A DNA stretch of 64,000 bases, taken from positions 225,669 through 289,668 of the forward strand of contig CAMDNE010000003.1 in the NCBI GenBank assembly GCA_945902745.1. The letters are read 5' to 3'. Below, piece after piece: positions 55,201 to 63,730 of this stretch. The translations under genes and the position numbers were made by a program. Under the pieces are notes generated by a model. The model saw only the letters and a program-made list of their open reading frames with translations, was not told the origin of the DNA and ran no database searches. The number at the start of each line of letters is the position of its first letter. Within the stretch, counting starts at the first letter, position 1. Origin of the DNA: Chitinophaga pinensis. Its GTDB lineage: Bacteria > Bacteroidota > Bacteroidia > Flavobacteriales_D > Crocinitomicaceae.

Positions 55201-55501
55201 TTTGATCTACGATGAATGTGCACTTTCTCTTTGGGGAGATGAATTAAAGAAATCGAAGGAATTTGAAGCTGTACCGAGTATTACTGAACGTTTAGGAATG
55301 GTTGCATACATGTTGTGGGATAATACAACAGGCGTAACAAAAACACAACAAACCAATAAAGCAATCGCACAAGAAGAATATGCGGATTTCAGAAAGAAAT
55401 TGGATGGAATGATTATTCGTATCAATGCATTAGAAACAACTCTTGAGAATCAAGGGATTCCTTATATTAAAGGGAAAGATGAGAGTTGGAAAAAGGATTG
55501 A
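52235..55501 (+). CDS. Large secreted BNR/VPS10-type beta-propeller protein
   Basis: 1088 residues with a signal peptide (ISILALTLGLPSIAQ). Residues about 40-740 carry at least seven BNR/Asp-box repeats of the form 'YKSTDGGKTW' (for example 'VYKSLDGGKSF', 'VFKTTNRGDDW', 'MKSSDKGKTW'), giving a sortilin/VPS10-like ten-bladed or double propeller. Residues about 740-1088 form a mixed region with a helical end. There is no T9SS signal. Similar Bacteroidota proteins are annotated as glycosyl hydrolases, but no catalytic residues were identified here. Confidence 0.88.
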   Translation: MKKQLYISILALTLGLPSIAQKKDTKKTTPTPLFDESTVGGLNFRLVGPALTSGRVIDLAIHPKNADKWYVAAACGGVWLTTNHGTTFSPIFDNYGSYSIGCVELAPSNPNTVWVGTGENNNQRSVAYGDGVYKSLDGGKSFTNMGLKTSEHIGNIIIHPTNENIIWVAAYGPVWSAGGERGVYKSMDGGTTWERTLFVSDETGISEIAIDPTNPDILYAAAHQRRRSEWTYIGGGPESNLYKSTDGGKTWKEINSGLPKGQMGRIGIAVSPADANYVYAMLEARDDKGGFYRSTNKGESWTKMSGYNTGGNYYQEIMCDNQNKDKVFAMDSYLHHTIDGGKNFVSTGESNKHVDNHAIWIDPNNSEHWLVGCDGGLYETYNHAAQWKYYANLPIIQFYKVATDNSTPFYNIYGGTQDNNSMGGASGTTNVTGILNSDWFITNGGDGFESACDPVDPNIAYAQAQYGWIVRYDKASGEKVPIQPMPGKGEAAYRWNWDSPLLVSPHDHKTLYFAANKVFKTTNRGDDWTTVSPDLSQQIDRNKLAVMGQVWSIDAVAKNTSTSIYGNIIALDESPKKKGLLYAGTDDGLIQVSENDGTTWTKISTFTGIPANTRVNMLTSSMHAENEVFAVFNNQRSGDFKPYVMKSSDKGKTWVSISSNLPERGTVYCIKQDHIDPNLLFVGTEFGAYFSNDGGKVWTKLAGIPTISVYDLDIQKRENDLVAATFGRGFYVLDNYTPLRSLKKENFDKKAYLFPIKDALLYVPADPLGLEGTGFQGANMWASANSEFGAIFTLNIKDEYKTLKSIRQEKEKALEKDKKEVVYPTFDELRKEQQEESVQLIYVIRDSKGKEVRRLISTPSKGISRIAWNLRQESTEPVNVNGTLNKNNGFLVQAGVYSVEVLLLNNGVIETLTEKVNFTVKALNNQTLVASNTEELDNFRKEVAELNRSINGSSNLLGESKEKLDALNRALLTYPNTDLKLMEETRALRLIYDECALSLWGDELKKSKEFEAVPSITERLGMVAYMLWDNTTGVTKTQQTNKAIAQEEYADFRKKLDGMIIRINALETTLENQGIPYIKGKDESWKKD

Positions 55502-55515
55502 TAAAAAATAAAAAA

Positions 55516-55579
55516 GCCACAGATGCACAGATTTTATTTTTTTCAATAAGAATAATAAAGTAATTTAATTTGTGCATCA
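55516..55579. repeat. Repeat B copy 1 (truncated MITE-like element)
   Basis: Starts with GCCACAGATGCACAGATT, the exact reverse complement of the end of copy 3 (AATCTGTGCATCTGTGGC). The right end is cut after 'TTTGTGCATCA' where repeat A copy 1 begins. Confidence 0.8.
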
Positions 55580-55581
55580 CC

Positions 55582-55719
55582 GCTCCGCAGCAGTTAAACT
55601 GCTGCGGCATGAATGGTTTTCAAAATTCTGAAAAACATAAAAGTATTCAGAACTGAAATTTTTCAATGAAATAGCATACCTTTAAAACATAGGCCGCAGC
55701 AGTGCAACTGCAGCAGAGC
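55582..55719. repeat. Repeat A copy 1 (138-bp MITE-like element)
   Basis: The left end GCTCCGCAGCAGTT...ACTGCTGCGG and right end GGCCGCAGCAGTGCAACTGCAG are inverted copies of each other with few mismatches, and the left end is itself a hairpin. The core 'ATGAATGGTTTTCAAAATTC' is shared with copy 2. Confidence 0.85.
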
Positions 55720-55744
55720 AAAGAATTAGAAAAAAAATAAAATA

Positions 55745-55813
55745 GCCACAGATTCACAGATTTTATTTTTTTCAATAAGAATAATAAAGTAATTTAATCT
55801 GTACATCAGTGGC
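55745..55813. repeat. Repeat B copy 2 (complete 69-bp element)
   Basis: GCCACAGATTCACAGATT at the left and AATCTGTACATCAGTGGC at the right are inverted repeats with two mismatched pairs. The middle 'TTCAATAAGAATAATAAAG' is identical to copy 1. Confidence 0.85.
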
Positions 55814-55911
55814 AGATAAAACACCTTACAGTGCCATGTTAGGCTAATTTAGAGGAGCGCATGGAAATCTATATATTAAAATTGGAGTGGCGATAAACGC
55901 AAATAAAAATA

Positions 55912-55919
55912 TAACTTTG
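55912..55919 (+). promoter_or_regulatory. Possible -7 box upstream of the 192-residue exported protein
   Basis: TAACTTTG matches TAnnTTTG and lies 50 bp before the start codon. No upstream TTG at canonical spacing was found. Confidence 0.35.
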
Positions 55920-55969
55920 AATTACTTATTTTAATGAATTAGATTTGGAATAAATTATATCCTTTAATC

Positions 55970-56548
55970 ATGACAAAATTAATATCTCTTTTATTTTTTT
56001 CTTTAATTTTTAATAGTATTTCATTTTCTCAGATACCTTCTAATTCTAGTATTTTCGCAAAACTATATAGCAAGGATTTAACGTTAAGTATGGCGAAGAT
56101 TTATCTAGTAGAAAATATCATAACCCTTGGGGATATTGAAGAAAAATTAGTCATAGATGGATTAAGCGCTGCAAGTTCGGGAGAATTAACTGCTTTATGC
56201 TATTCTGGAGACTCTTCCAAAACAAAAGGATTATTACTTGCTTTTTACGGAAATTACTGGAACGATCAAGGAGTTACTTACCAAGGTTACGCCTTTAGAA
56301 ACTTTAAAGAAAAAAATGGAATTGAGGTACTAGAAAAAATTGTTGCCATTTCTGATAGAAATCAAAGTTTCATGGGAAAAAGTTTTGATAATAATAATAT
56401 TGTGTTCACTTACGAAGATATTGTTTTTATCATGTATATAAATGGACCAACCAAAATAAGAGTTTTATGGGACAATTTTGATGCAGAATGGACAATTGAA
56501 GAAGCTAAAAAAACACTAAAAAGATTACAGGAATTTATTGGTAATTAA
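55970..56548 (+). CDS. Small exported protein of unknown function
   Basis: 192 residues with a signal peptide (LISLLFFSLIFNSISFSQ). The mature domain reads as a single alpha/beta fold with 'LYSKDLTLSMAKIYLVENIITLGDIEEKLVIDGLSAASSGELTALCYSGD' and a helical C-terminus 'WTIEEAKKTLKRLQEFIGN'. No family was recognised. It is flanked on both sides by the A and B repeats, so it may be an independently inherited island between repeat clusters. Confidence 0.72.
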   Translation: MTKLISLLFFSLIFNSISFSQIPSNSSIFAKLYSKDLTLSMAKIYLVENIITLGDIEEKLVIDGLSAASSGELTALCYSGDSSKTKGLLLAFYGNYWNDQGVTYQGYAFRNFKEKNGIEVLEKIVAISDRNQSFMGKSFDNNNIVFTYEDIVFIMYINGPTKIRVLWDNFDAEWTIEEAKKTLKRLQEFIGN

Positions 56549-56558
56549 CGCTACTTCC

Positions 56559-56695
56559 GCTCCGCAGCAGTTGCACTGCTGCGGTATGAATGGTTTTCAA
56601 AATTCTGAAAAACATAAAAGTATTCAGAACTGAAATTTTTCTATGAAATAGTATACCTATAAAACATAGGCCGCAGCAGTGCAACTGCAACGGAG
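56559..56695. repeat. Repeat A copy 2 (137 bp)
   Basis: Nearly identical to copy 1, with the left hairpin CCGCAGCAGT-TGC-ACTGCTGCGG a perfect 10-bp stem. It starts 11 bp after the stop of the exported protein and could also act as its transcript end. Confidence 0.88.
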
Positions 56696-56719
56696 TATTG
56701 AGAATTAGAAAAAAAAATA

Positions 56720-56846
56720 GCCACAGATTCACAGATTTTATTTTTTCAATAAAGCAATTACCAACTTATCAATAGTCGGCCACAGCAGTAAAACTGCAGC
56801 GGAGCATGGGGATATATTAAAGTAATCTAATCTGTGCATCTGTGGC
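56720..56846. repeat. Repeat B copy 3, interrupted by a fragment of repeat A
   Basis: Intact ends GCCACAGATTCACAGATT and AATCTGTGCATCTGTGGC enclose about 60 extra bases. The insert includes a solo repeat-A right end, GGCCACAGCAGTAAAACTGC (56778-56805). This is direct evidence of nesting. Confidence 0.8.
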
Positions 56847-56864
56847 AAATAACATACCTGCCCC

Positions 56865-57004
56865 GCTCCTCTAGAGTTGAACTGCTAAAGTATAAATAGC
56901 TTTAAAATTCTGAAATACACTATTTTATCAAGAACTGAAAATTTTCTATGAAGTAGTATAATACTTATTAAAAGTTGGCCGCAGCAGTGCAACTTCAGCG
57001 GAGC
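56865..57004. repeat. Repeat A copy 3 (diverged, 140 bp)
   Basis: Has the same architecture but a decayed left hairpin (GCTCCTCTAGAGTTGAACTG) and a well-kept right end (GGCCGCAGCAGTGCAACTTC), so it is older than copies 1 and 2. Confidence 0.75.
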
Positions 57005-57020
57005 AATTATGTTGAACAAA

Positions 57021-57055
57021 AAAATGCCGAATCAATTGACTCGGCATTTTCTTTT
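57021..57055. terminator. Bidirectional terminator in the repeat-rich spacer
   Basis: AAAATGCCGA and TCGGCATTTT pair as a 10-bp stem around a 10-base loop, followed by CTTTTTC on the plus strand and preceded by an A-run. It lies downstream of both the plus-strand exported protein and the minus-strand anchor-L protein. Confidence 0.75.
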
Positions 57056-57189
57056 TCAGGTATAGTGGTATAGGTATTACTCGTTAATGTATTGTTTTCT
57101 TGTTAAATACTTTTATTAAAATGCCGTTATAGTTTGAAAATAGTCTTTTGATTTTTATCATAAACACTATATTGAAAACATAATCGGTA

Positions 57190-58824
57190 TTACTCTTTGA
57201 TAATTAATTTTCTAAGGTCATTTTCTCCAATTCGGATAAAATATATTCCGTTTGATAAGTCAGAAATATTCAACTCATTCATTCCGATTCCAGCAATTCC
57301 AGTGTGAACTAATTGTCCTTCAATTGTCATGATTGTGAATCCGAATGTTTTTCCAGATCCGTTGTTGATGAACAATTTATCGCTAGCAGGATTTGGATAA
57401 GTTGTAACCAACGTTTCCACTTTCTCATTGATACCAAGTTGCAAATTGTTTTCTGCAGTAATTCCGTTCATTAAAACAGAAAAATCTGCTCCAATAACAA
57501 CTTGATTACCAACTAAGCTTATGGCATGCTCATTTAATTGTGGAATATAAGGAACATCTAAACGAACAGTATAGGTTCCAGTTTCTACATTTTGAAATTG
57601 ATAATTACCATTGACATCAGAATAGGTAAATGCAATCGCAACATTCGAAGCATTGAATAACTTAACCAAAGCACCAACTAACGGCTCGGTCATGACTTTC
57701 AAATAGGTTGTATCGATGACAATGTTCCCCGAAATAATGCCACTTCCACTCATTACGTTCAATGTATTCGAGTTGATATTTCCACTGTTCAAGAAACATG
57801 GTAAACCAATTACATCTGCTGTTGTCCATGTGTCGCCATTTGTGTAATATAACGGCGCAACTCCAGGGAACAATATAGGATCTGGCGTGAAGCGAACATG
57901 ATACATTCCAGTTTGTAAACTATCCGCCAAGTATGTTCCGTTAGAAACAATAATGGTTTGAACAGGCAAAACCAATAATGTATCTTCCATCACATAATTG
58001 AATACTTCCAAAATCCCTTCAGCTGGTGAACCATTTACTGTTAAATTACCATTGATATCGTTATAGGATTGTTGTTCATCCAAAAAGATAGCAGAATCAA
58101 ATATATCATCTGAAATATCAGAAATGACTAATTTAATATGGTAAGTAGATCCAACTTGAGCGAAAAACTTTGCTTCAAAGGGTGTTGTATAGCCATCGTA
58201 CACAAAAAATGCCGCTGCCGGACCAGTTGAATTATCAATGAAATATTGTGGATTCATGAATTGATTGACAGAATTGATTTCAACTGCAGTTGACGTTCCC
58301 GGTAAAAATGCAATATTTGAGCTTGGACCAGCATTTTCAGAAACTAAAAATAAAAAGCGATCAGTGAAAGAAGACATTGAATATTCAGGATATTCTTCAG
58401 ATGCTAATAAATATGAAAAACGAACTGTATCCGTTATTGTTGGTGTAAAATCAAATTCGACGCGACAAGCATCAAAAGAAGGAGATGTATTTCCATTTGC
58501 AAGTCCGTAATTATAAATATCATTATCTCCCGGCATTCCAAGACCAAAAGAATTAAAATAGGAAACATTACCGCCAGAATTTGCAACAATTCCTGTTGAA
58601 ATTACTAATCCACTATTTAAACCAATTATGCCACCGTTTTCAAATCGACCAATAGACATTGGATTAGAAAATGATTGAACATTCGAAACACCGTCGCACT
58701 GAACGCCAAAAATATTGGCAATCATCATGTCTAAAGAGTTAATTGTTGAATATTGGATTGGTGTTTGAGCTTGTGAAAAACTCGCAATAAACAAGCTAAG
58801 TGATAAGAATAATTTTGCTTTCAT
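57190..58824 (-). CDS. Choice-of-anchor L domain protein with T9SS type A sorting signal
   Basis: 544 residues. A signal peptide ends 'SFSQAQTP'. The choice-of-anchor L domain covers about 30-250, with 'RFENGGIIGLNSGLVISTG', 'VEFDFTPTITDTVRFSYLLASEEYPEY' and 'VYDGYTTPFEAKFFA'. A carboxypeptidase-regulatory-like or SdrD-B-type domain follows (about 365-450, 'GALVKLFNASNVAIAFTYSDVNGNYQFQNVETGTYTV'). The C-terminus 'TYPNPASDKLFINN...LSNGIYFIRIGENDLRKLIIKE' is the T9SS type A signal. The protein should be secreted and fixed to the surface. Its role is probably adhesion. Confidence 0.92.
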   Translation of the reverse strand: MKAKLFLSLSLFIASFSQAQTPIQYSTINSLDMMIANIFGVQCDGVSNVQSFSNPMSIGRFENGGIIGLNSGLVISTGIVANSGGNVSYFNSFGLGMPGDNDIYNYGLANGNTSPSFDACRVEFDFTPTITDTVRFSYLLASEEYPEYSMSSFTDRFLFLVSENAGPSSNIAFLPGTSTAVEINSVNQFMNPQYFIDNSTGPAAAFFVYDGYTTPFEAKFFAQVGSTYHIKLVISDISDDIFDSAIFLDEQQSYNDINGNLTVNGSPAEGILEVFNYVMEDTLLVLPVQTIIVSNGTYLADSLQTGMYHVRFTPDPILFPGVAPLYYTNGDTWTTADVIGLPCFLNSGNINSNTLNVMSGSGIISGNIVIDTTYLKVMTEPLVGALVKLFNASNVAIAFTYSDVNGNYQFQNVETGTYTVRLDVPYIPQLNEHAISLVGNQVVIGADFSVLMNGITAENNLQLGINEKVETLVTTYPNPASDKLFINNGSGKTFGFTIMTIEGQLVHTGIAGIGMNELNISDLSNGIYFIRIGENDLRKLIIKE

Positions 58825-59180
58825 AGTAGGATTTGATTTGTTATGTTGTTAGACTCTCAAAAAAAGGAATCAGTTGCATTGAAAACAACTTTGTGATAAA
58901 AAAAATGAAATAAGCATCTGTAAGTTAAGTAAACACTGTAGTTCTACGCAATATTGCGAAGTTGCAATGTTTAGTTTAAACAAAACACATTAGAATTCTT
59001 TTTAAAAGAAAATAAATTTAATTTCGAAATTATTTCTCCTAATAAAAACCTATATTAAACCTTGATTAAAATTAGCTTGTTCGATACGTTACGAACTCAA
59101 AGCAAAGCCGATTCTATTCGCCAACTTACGTTTTCTTATTCAATAATTATGATTCTATGTACTTTGGGAATTTAAAAATT
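58825..59180. other. Intergenic spacer (356 bp), no supported gene
   Basis: No reading frame with a credible start, no hairpin with a T-run and no good TTG-N19-TAnnTTTG match was seen. A small palindrome GTTCG-ATACGTTA-CGAAC lies near 59070-59090. The promoter of the anchor-L gene must lie here but is not obvious. Confidence 0.5.
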
Positions 59181-59915
59181 CTAAAAGAAAAACTGATTGA
59201 TAATTGTCACCAACCCGATTCCGAAAATCACAAAAAGTACAATGTTTTTAAAAAGTTTCTCAGAAACATGTTCTAAAACTCTTTTTCCAATATACGTTCC
59301 AATAACACTAATAAACAATAAAATAAGCACATACTTCATGTCGTGCCAATGCACAAAACCATTGGACACGTATACCACTCCTCTGCTCAAATCTACTCCA
59401 AAATCAATCAGAGCGGAAGTGGCGATAAATGCTCCTTTTTTCAGATCAAAAGCAGCGAGCGTCATTCCTCTAATCGCACCTCCAGTACCTAATAAACCTG
59501 CCATGAACCCAGAAACGGTTCCACCAATTATTGAATTGACATTTGTTGGTTGAATTGAAAAATTTCGCAACAATAAAAACAACAAACTAAAAATTATTAA
59601 GAAAAAGGCTAAAGCAGTTTCTAGGATTTCAGATGAAATAAATTTACTTAAAAATGCACCGAGCCCAACAAATAGCACTGCTGGAATCCCCAAATACAGC
59701 ACAATTTTCCAATTGACTCCTTGTCTGAAAAAATAGATTTTTGAAATATTGCTAAAAATATGAAACAGGGCCGTAATACCTAAAACAGAATGAAAATCAA
59801 AGAAATAGGTGGCAATTGGGACAAAAAAAACTGAAGAGCCAAAACCACTAATGGTTCCAGCAACTTCAGCAATAAGTGCTAATAAGGCAAATAATAGAAT
59901 TGCATCAATTGACAT
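59181..59915 (-). CDS. TauE/SafE (TSUP) family membrane permease
   Basis: 244 residues with eight hydrophobic segments. 'LLALIAEVAGTISGFGSSVFFVPIATYFF' and 'IGGTVSGFMAGLLGTGGAIRGMTLAAF' are the two repeated half-motifs of TSUP permeases, which move sulfur-containing or other small organic anions. The gene stands alone between the anchor-L and Lon genes, so the substrate is unknown. Confidence 0.9.
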   Translation of the reverse strand: MSIDAILLFALLALIAEVAGTISGFGSSVFFVPIATYFFDFHSVLGITALFHIFSNISKIYFFRQGVNWKIVLYLGIPAVLFVGLGAFLSKFISSEILETALAFFLIIFSLLFLLLRNFSIQPTNVNSIIGGTVSGFMAGLLGTGGAIRGMTLAAFDLKKGAFIATSALIDFGVDLSRGVVYVSNGFVHWHDMKYVLILLFISVIGTYIGKRVLEHVSEKLFKNIVLFVIFGIGLVTIINQFFF

Positions 59916-59955
59916 AATTCTTAAAGTTAGTAAATAAGCTTTTAAACTACTTAAA

Positions 59956-62403
59956 TTAGTTCACTTCAATAGCGTTCAATACTTTTTCTTTTGTCAATGC
60001 CAAGTCTAATACTTCCTTCATTTGTGTCACAAAATGGAATGTCAATCCTTTCAAGTAATCTTGTTTGATTTCTTCAATGTCTTTTCTATTCTTCTCACAC
60101 AATATTATTTCCTTAATTCCTGCGCGTTTTGCAGCAAGAATTTTCTCTTTGATTCCTCCAACTGGCAATACTTCACCACGCAATGTAATCTCACCTGTCA
60201 TCGCAAGATTTTTCTTCACGCGTTTCTGTGTATACAAAGAAGCTAATGACGTTAACATGGTAATTCCAGCGCTAGGTCCATCTTTTGGCGTTGCACCTTC
60301 TGGAACGTGCACATGAACGTTGTGTTTATCGAATACTTCTTGGTCCAAATTCAACCAACTGCTATGGGCTTTCAAGAATTCAAGCGCAATTACAGCTGAT
60401 TCTTTCATTACATCTCCCAAATTTCCAGTCAAGGTTAATTTCCCTTTTCCTTTCGTAATAGACGATTCAATGAATAGAATATCTCCTCCAACACTTGTCC
60501 AAGCTAAACCAGTTACAACTCCAGCAATTTCATTGCTTTCATATTTCGTTCTTCCTCTACCCGCTCCTAAAACAGTAAACAAATCCTCTACGCTAATTTT
60601 TGCAGTGAATTCTTCTTCCATCGCAATTTGACGGGCACGGTTACGAACTAATTTTGCAACCATTTTATTCATTCCACGCACACCAGATTCATTGGTATAT
60701 TCTTCTACTAACTTCTCCATTACTTTGTTATCAATCGTAATGTCTTTTTTACTGATTCCGTGATCTTCAATTTGCTTCGGTAATAAATGTCGTTTTGCTA
60801 TTTCAATCTTTTCTTCAATGGTATAACCGTTTACTTCGATAATTTCCATTCTATCGCGCAAAGGTCCTTGAACTTCTCCCAAATTATTAGCCGTTGCAAT
60901 AAACATCACTTTTGAAAGGTCAAATTCAGTTTCAATATAATTATCGTAAAACGAATTATTTTGCTCAGGATCTAACACTTCCAATAATGCAGAAGACGGA
61001 TCTCCGTGATTACTTCTTCCTAATTTATCGATTTCATCCAAGACAAAAACTGGATTCGAACTTTCTGCTTTTTTGATGTTTTGCATGATACGCCCTGGCA
61101 TTGCACCAATATACGTTTTACGGTGTCCACGAATTTCAGATTCATCGTGTAAACCACCTAAAGACATGCGAATATATTTTCGTCCAAGTGCTTCAGCAAT
61201 TGATTTTCCCAACGAAGTTTTTCCAACTCCGGGAGGGCCATAAAAACATAAAATTGGTGATTTCATGTTTCCTTTTAATTTCAAAACAGCTAAATATTCT
61301 AAAATACGCTCTTTTACTTTTTCTAATCCGTAATGATCACGTTCCAAAATTTTCTTAGCGCGTTTCAAATCAAGGTTATCTTTCGAAAATTCTCCCCACG
61401 GTAAATCAAGCATTAAATCCAAGTAATTCGATTGTACATTGTACTCTGCTCCTTGCGGATTCATACGCTGTAATTTATCTAATTCCTTGTAAAATATTTT
61501 TGATACACGTTCATCCCATTTTTTCAATTCAGCTCTTGAACTGTAATCGCGCACATCAGATTCCTGCGGATTATCTCCTAATTCATCTTGAATTGTGCGC
61601 ATTTGTTGGTGAAGGAAATATTCGCGTTGCTGACGATCCATGTCTTTACGAACTTTGGATTGAATTTCATTGCGCATTTCCAACATCTGAATTTCTAATG
61701 TCAAATGTTCCATCACCATCATCACCCGCTTTTTCATATCCAATTCTTCCAACATTTCCTGTTTTTTGGCAACGTCGGCATTCATATTGGATGAAATGAA
61801 ATTCACGAGAAATGTTGGACTATCAATATTTCCAATAGCAAATGAAGCTTCAGATGGAATATTTGGACTGTCTTTTATAATTTGTAAAGCAAGATCTTTA
61901 ATTGTTTTGAACATAATGTCCATTTCCTTATTTTTCTTGTCAAATGTTTTTTCTTTCAACATCTTAACATTTGCCCGCATATACGGCTCAGTTTGATTTG
62001 GCTGTACAATTTCAAATCGACGCTTTCCTTGAATTATAACTGTTGAGCTTCCATCAGGCATTTTCAACAATCGAATAATTTGAGCAACAGTTCCAACAGT
62101 GTGTAAATCAGAAAATTCAGGTGATTCCTCTTCTTGATTCTTTTGTGAAACAACGCCAATTATTTTCTTTCCTTTATTGGCGTCTTGAATAAGTTTAATT
62201 GATTTATCCCGTCCAACCGTAATCGGAATAACAACTCCTGGAAATAAAACATTGTTACGTAAAGGTAAAATAGCAAGATCTTCAGGAAATTTTTCCTTGT
62301 TCATGTTTTCTTCTTCTTCCGCTGTAATTAGTGGAATAAATTCAGCATCAGCTTCAATTGCTTGTGTTAAATTTAATATATCGTTGTCAAAAATATCGTT
62401 CAT
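59956..62403 (-). CDS. lon: Lon endopeptidase (ATP-dependent, LonA type)
   Basis: 815 residues, normal for LonA. The N-terminal substrate-binding domain (about 40-240) has 'LPLRNNVLFPGVVIPITVG'. The AAA+ domain has Walker A 'GPPGVGKTSLGKSIAEALGRKYIRMSLGG' and Walker B 'PVFVLDEIDKLG'. The Ser-Lys dyad is in 'TPKDGPSAGITM' with the Lys downstream in 'GIKEKILAAKRAGI'. It degrades damaged and regulatory proteins in the cytoplasm. It is a housekeeping gene. Confidence 0.97.
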   Translation of the reverse strand: MNDIFDNDILNLTQAIEADAEFIPLITAEEEENMNKEKFPEDLAILPLRNNVLFPGVVIPITVGRDKSIKLIQDANKGKKIIGVVSQKNQEEESPEFSDLHTVGTVAQIIRLLKMPDGSSTVIIQGKRRFEIVQPNQTEPYMRANVKMLKEKTFDKKNKEMDIMFKTIKDLALQIIKDSPNIPSEASFAIGNIDSPTFLVNFISSNMNADVAKKQEMLEELDMKKRVMMVMEHLTLEIQMLEMRNEIQSKVRKDMDRQQREYFLHQQMRTIQDELGDNPQESDVRDYSSRAELKKWDERVSKIFYKELDKLQRMNPQGAEYNVQSNYLDLMLDLPWGEFSKDNLDLKRAKKILERDHYGLEKVKERILEYLAVLKLKGNMKSPILCFYGPPGVGKTSLGKSIAEALGRKYIRMSLGGLHDESEIRGHRKTYIGAMPGRIMQNIKKAESSNPVFVLDEIDKLGRSNHGDPSSALLEVLDPEQNNSFYDNYIETEFDLSKVMFIATANNLGEVQGPLRDRMEIIEVNGYTIEEKIEIAKRHLLPKQIEDHGISKKDITIDNKVMEKLVEEYTNESGVRGMNKMVAKLVRNRARQIAMEEEFTAKISVEDLFTVLGAGRGRTKYESNEIAGVVTGLAWTSVGGDILFIESSITKGKGKLTLTGNLGDVMKESAVIALEFLKAHSSWLNLDQEVFDKHNVHVHVPEGATPKDGPSAGITMLTSLASLYTQKRVKKNLAMTGEITLRGEVLPVGGIKEKILAAKRAGIKEIILCEKNRKDIEEIKQDYLKGLTFHFVTQMKEVLDLALTKEKVLNAIEVN

Positions 62404-62573
62404 GCTTCTTGAAATTCGTAATTTTTTAGTTGGGATTTGAAATTGATTTAAAATCCCATTTTGTAAGTCAAACTGTCAGTATAATTAGGTGTACTTTTCG
62501 TTAAACCTTGATTTTATAGGACACAGCTAATGAGTCAAATGATATGCCACTGGAAATTAACTGAAATTTTGTC

Positions 62574-63710
62574 TTATTTATCCTCAGAAATGTGACGTAA
62601 AATAGCAATTTCACTCTGCGATAATTGCAAACCTCTGCGGTGCATCATATTATTCGCATATTCGATTGCTTTTTCGAACCTAAATGGAACGATTTCATCT
62701 GCTCCACCCCAACTAAAAGAAGGAATGAATTTGGCTGGAAATCCCGCTCCATAAATATTAGAAGAGACGCCTACAACTGTTGCGGTGTTGAACATTGTAT
62801 TGATTCCACATTTAGAATGATCGCCCATACAAACGCCCATGAATTGTGTTTCTGTTTGTATTTCTCCTTTTTCTTCATAGGAATAGGTTGAAATGTTTCC
62901 GTAATTGTTTTTCAAATTAGACGTATTCGTATCAGCTCCTAAATTGCACCATTCACCAATCAAAGCATTCCCAAGAAAACCGTCATGACCCTTGTTGGAA
63001 TACGCTTGAAAAACGACATTATTTACTTCACCACCCACTTTACAATGTGGTCCAAGAGTTGTTGGTCCGTATACTTTCGCACCTAATTTCAAAGCACTGT
63101 GTTCACACATTGCTAAAGGTCCACGGATAATCGATCCTTCCATTATTTCAGCACCCTTTCCAATATAAATTGGACCTGAATGTGTATTTAAAATTGCTGC
63201 TTCAATTGTTGCTCCTTCTTCAATGAAAATCATTGATTCGTCGCCAATTACTGTATTTGTTTTTGAGATTTTCTCAGATGTTCTGCCTGCCGTGATTAGT
63301 TCGAAATCTGAAGATATTGCATCCCCATTTTTTTGAAAAATATGCCATCTTTGAGAAATAACAACAGGAATCTCGCCAACATATTCGACTTTCACAGATG
63401 CATTTCCTTTTTTAGCGAGCCAAATTTTACCCATCCATAACGCTTCATTTTCTCCAAGATTAACAATAGCAACTGCTACTTCAACATTTGGAATCAATTC
63501 AGCATTAACAATCAAATCTGCGTTTTCAGTAGTAGGAAACCTTTCAGCTAAATAGGATTCTGTTTGATAATAAATCTCAGCTTCGGGTAGAATTACCTTC
63601 CATCGTTCATCATTTGTAAAAATTCCAATGCGTAAATTTCCTATAGGTCGTGTTAATGACAAAGGTGCGAAACGCAAATGTAAACCGTTATCGTGCAAAC
63701 TTATTTTCAT
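62574..63710 (-). CDS. GlmU-like putative sugar nucleotidyltransferase with left-handed beta-helix
   Basis: 378 residues. The N-terminal 'LRFAPLSLTRPIGNLRIGIFTNDERWK' is the start of the GlmU-related family found in Bacteroidota. The middle and C-terminal part (about 180-340) has hexapeptide repeats typical of a left-handed beta-helix ('VIGDESMIFIEEGATIEAAIL', 'GPIYIGKGAEIMEGSIIRGP'). The classic nucleotide-binding GXGTRM motif is absent, so it is probably an acyltransferase-like or degenerate uridylyltransferase. The reaction is not certain. Confidence 0.85.
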   Translation of the reverse strand: MKISLHDNGLHLRFAPLSLTRPIGNLRIGIFTNDERWKVILPEAEIYYQTESYLAERFPTTENADLIVNAELIPNVEVAVAIVNLGENEALWMGKIWLAKKGNASVKVEYVGEIPVVISQRWHIFQKNGDAISSDFELITAGRTSEKISKTNTVIGDESMIFIEEGATIEAAILNTHSGPIYIGKGAEIMEGSIIRGPLAMCEHSALKLGAKVYGPTTLGPHCKVGGEVNNVVFQAYSNKGHDGFLGNALIGEWCNLGADTNTSNLKNNYGNISTYSYEEKGEIQTETQFMGVCMGDHSKCGINTMFNTATVVGVSSNIYGAGFPAKFIPSFSWGGADEIVPFRFEKAIEYANNMMHRRGLQLSQSEIAILRHISEDK

Positions 63711-63730
63711 ATCAAAAACTTAAATCGTTC

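Noticed and set aside
52235-55501. Glycosyl hydrolase assignment of the BNR protein
   Set aside because: Only propeller repeats were seen; no catalytic residues of a glycosidase family could be identified.
55516-57004. CRISPR array
   Set aside because: Copies are long palindromic elements, irregularly spaced, of two types, with no uniform spacers and no cas genes.
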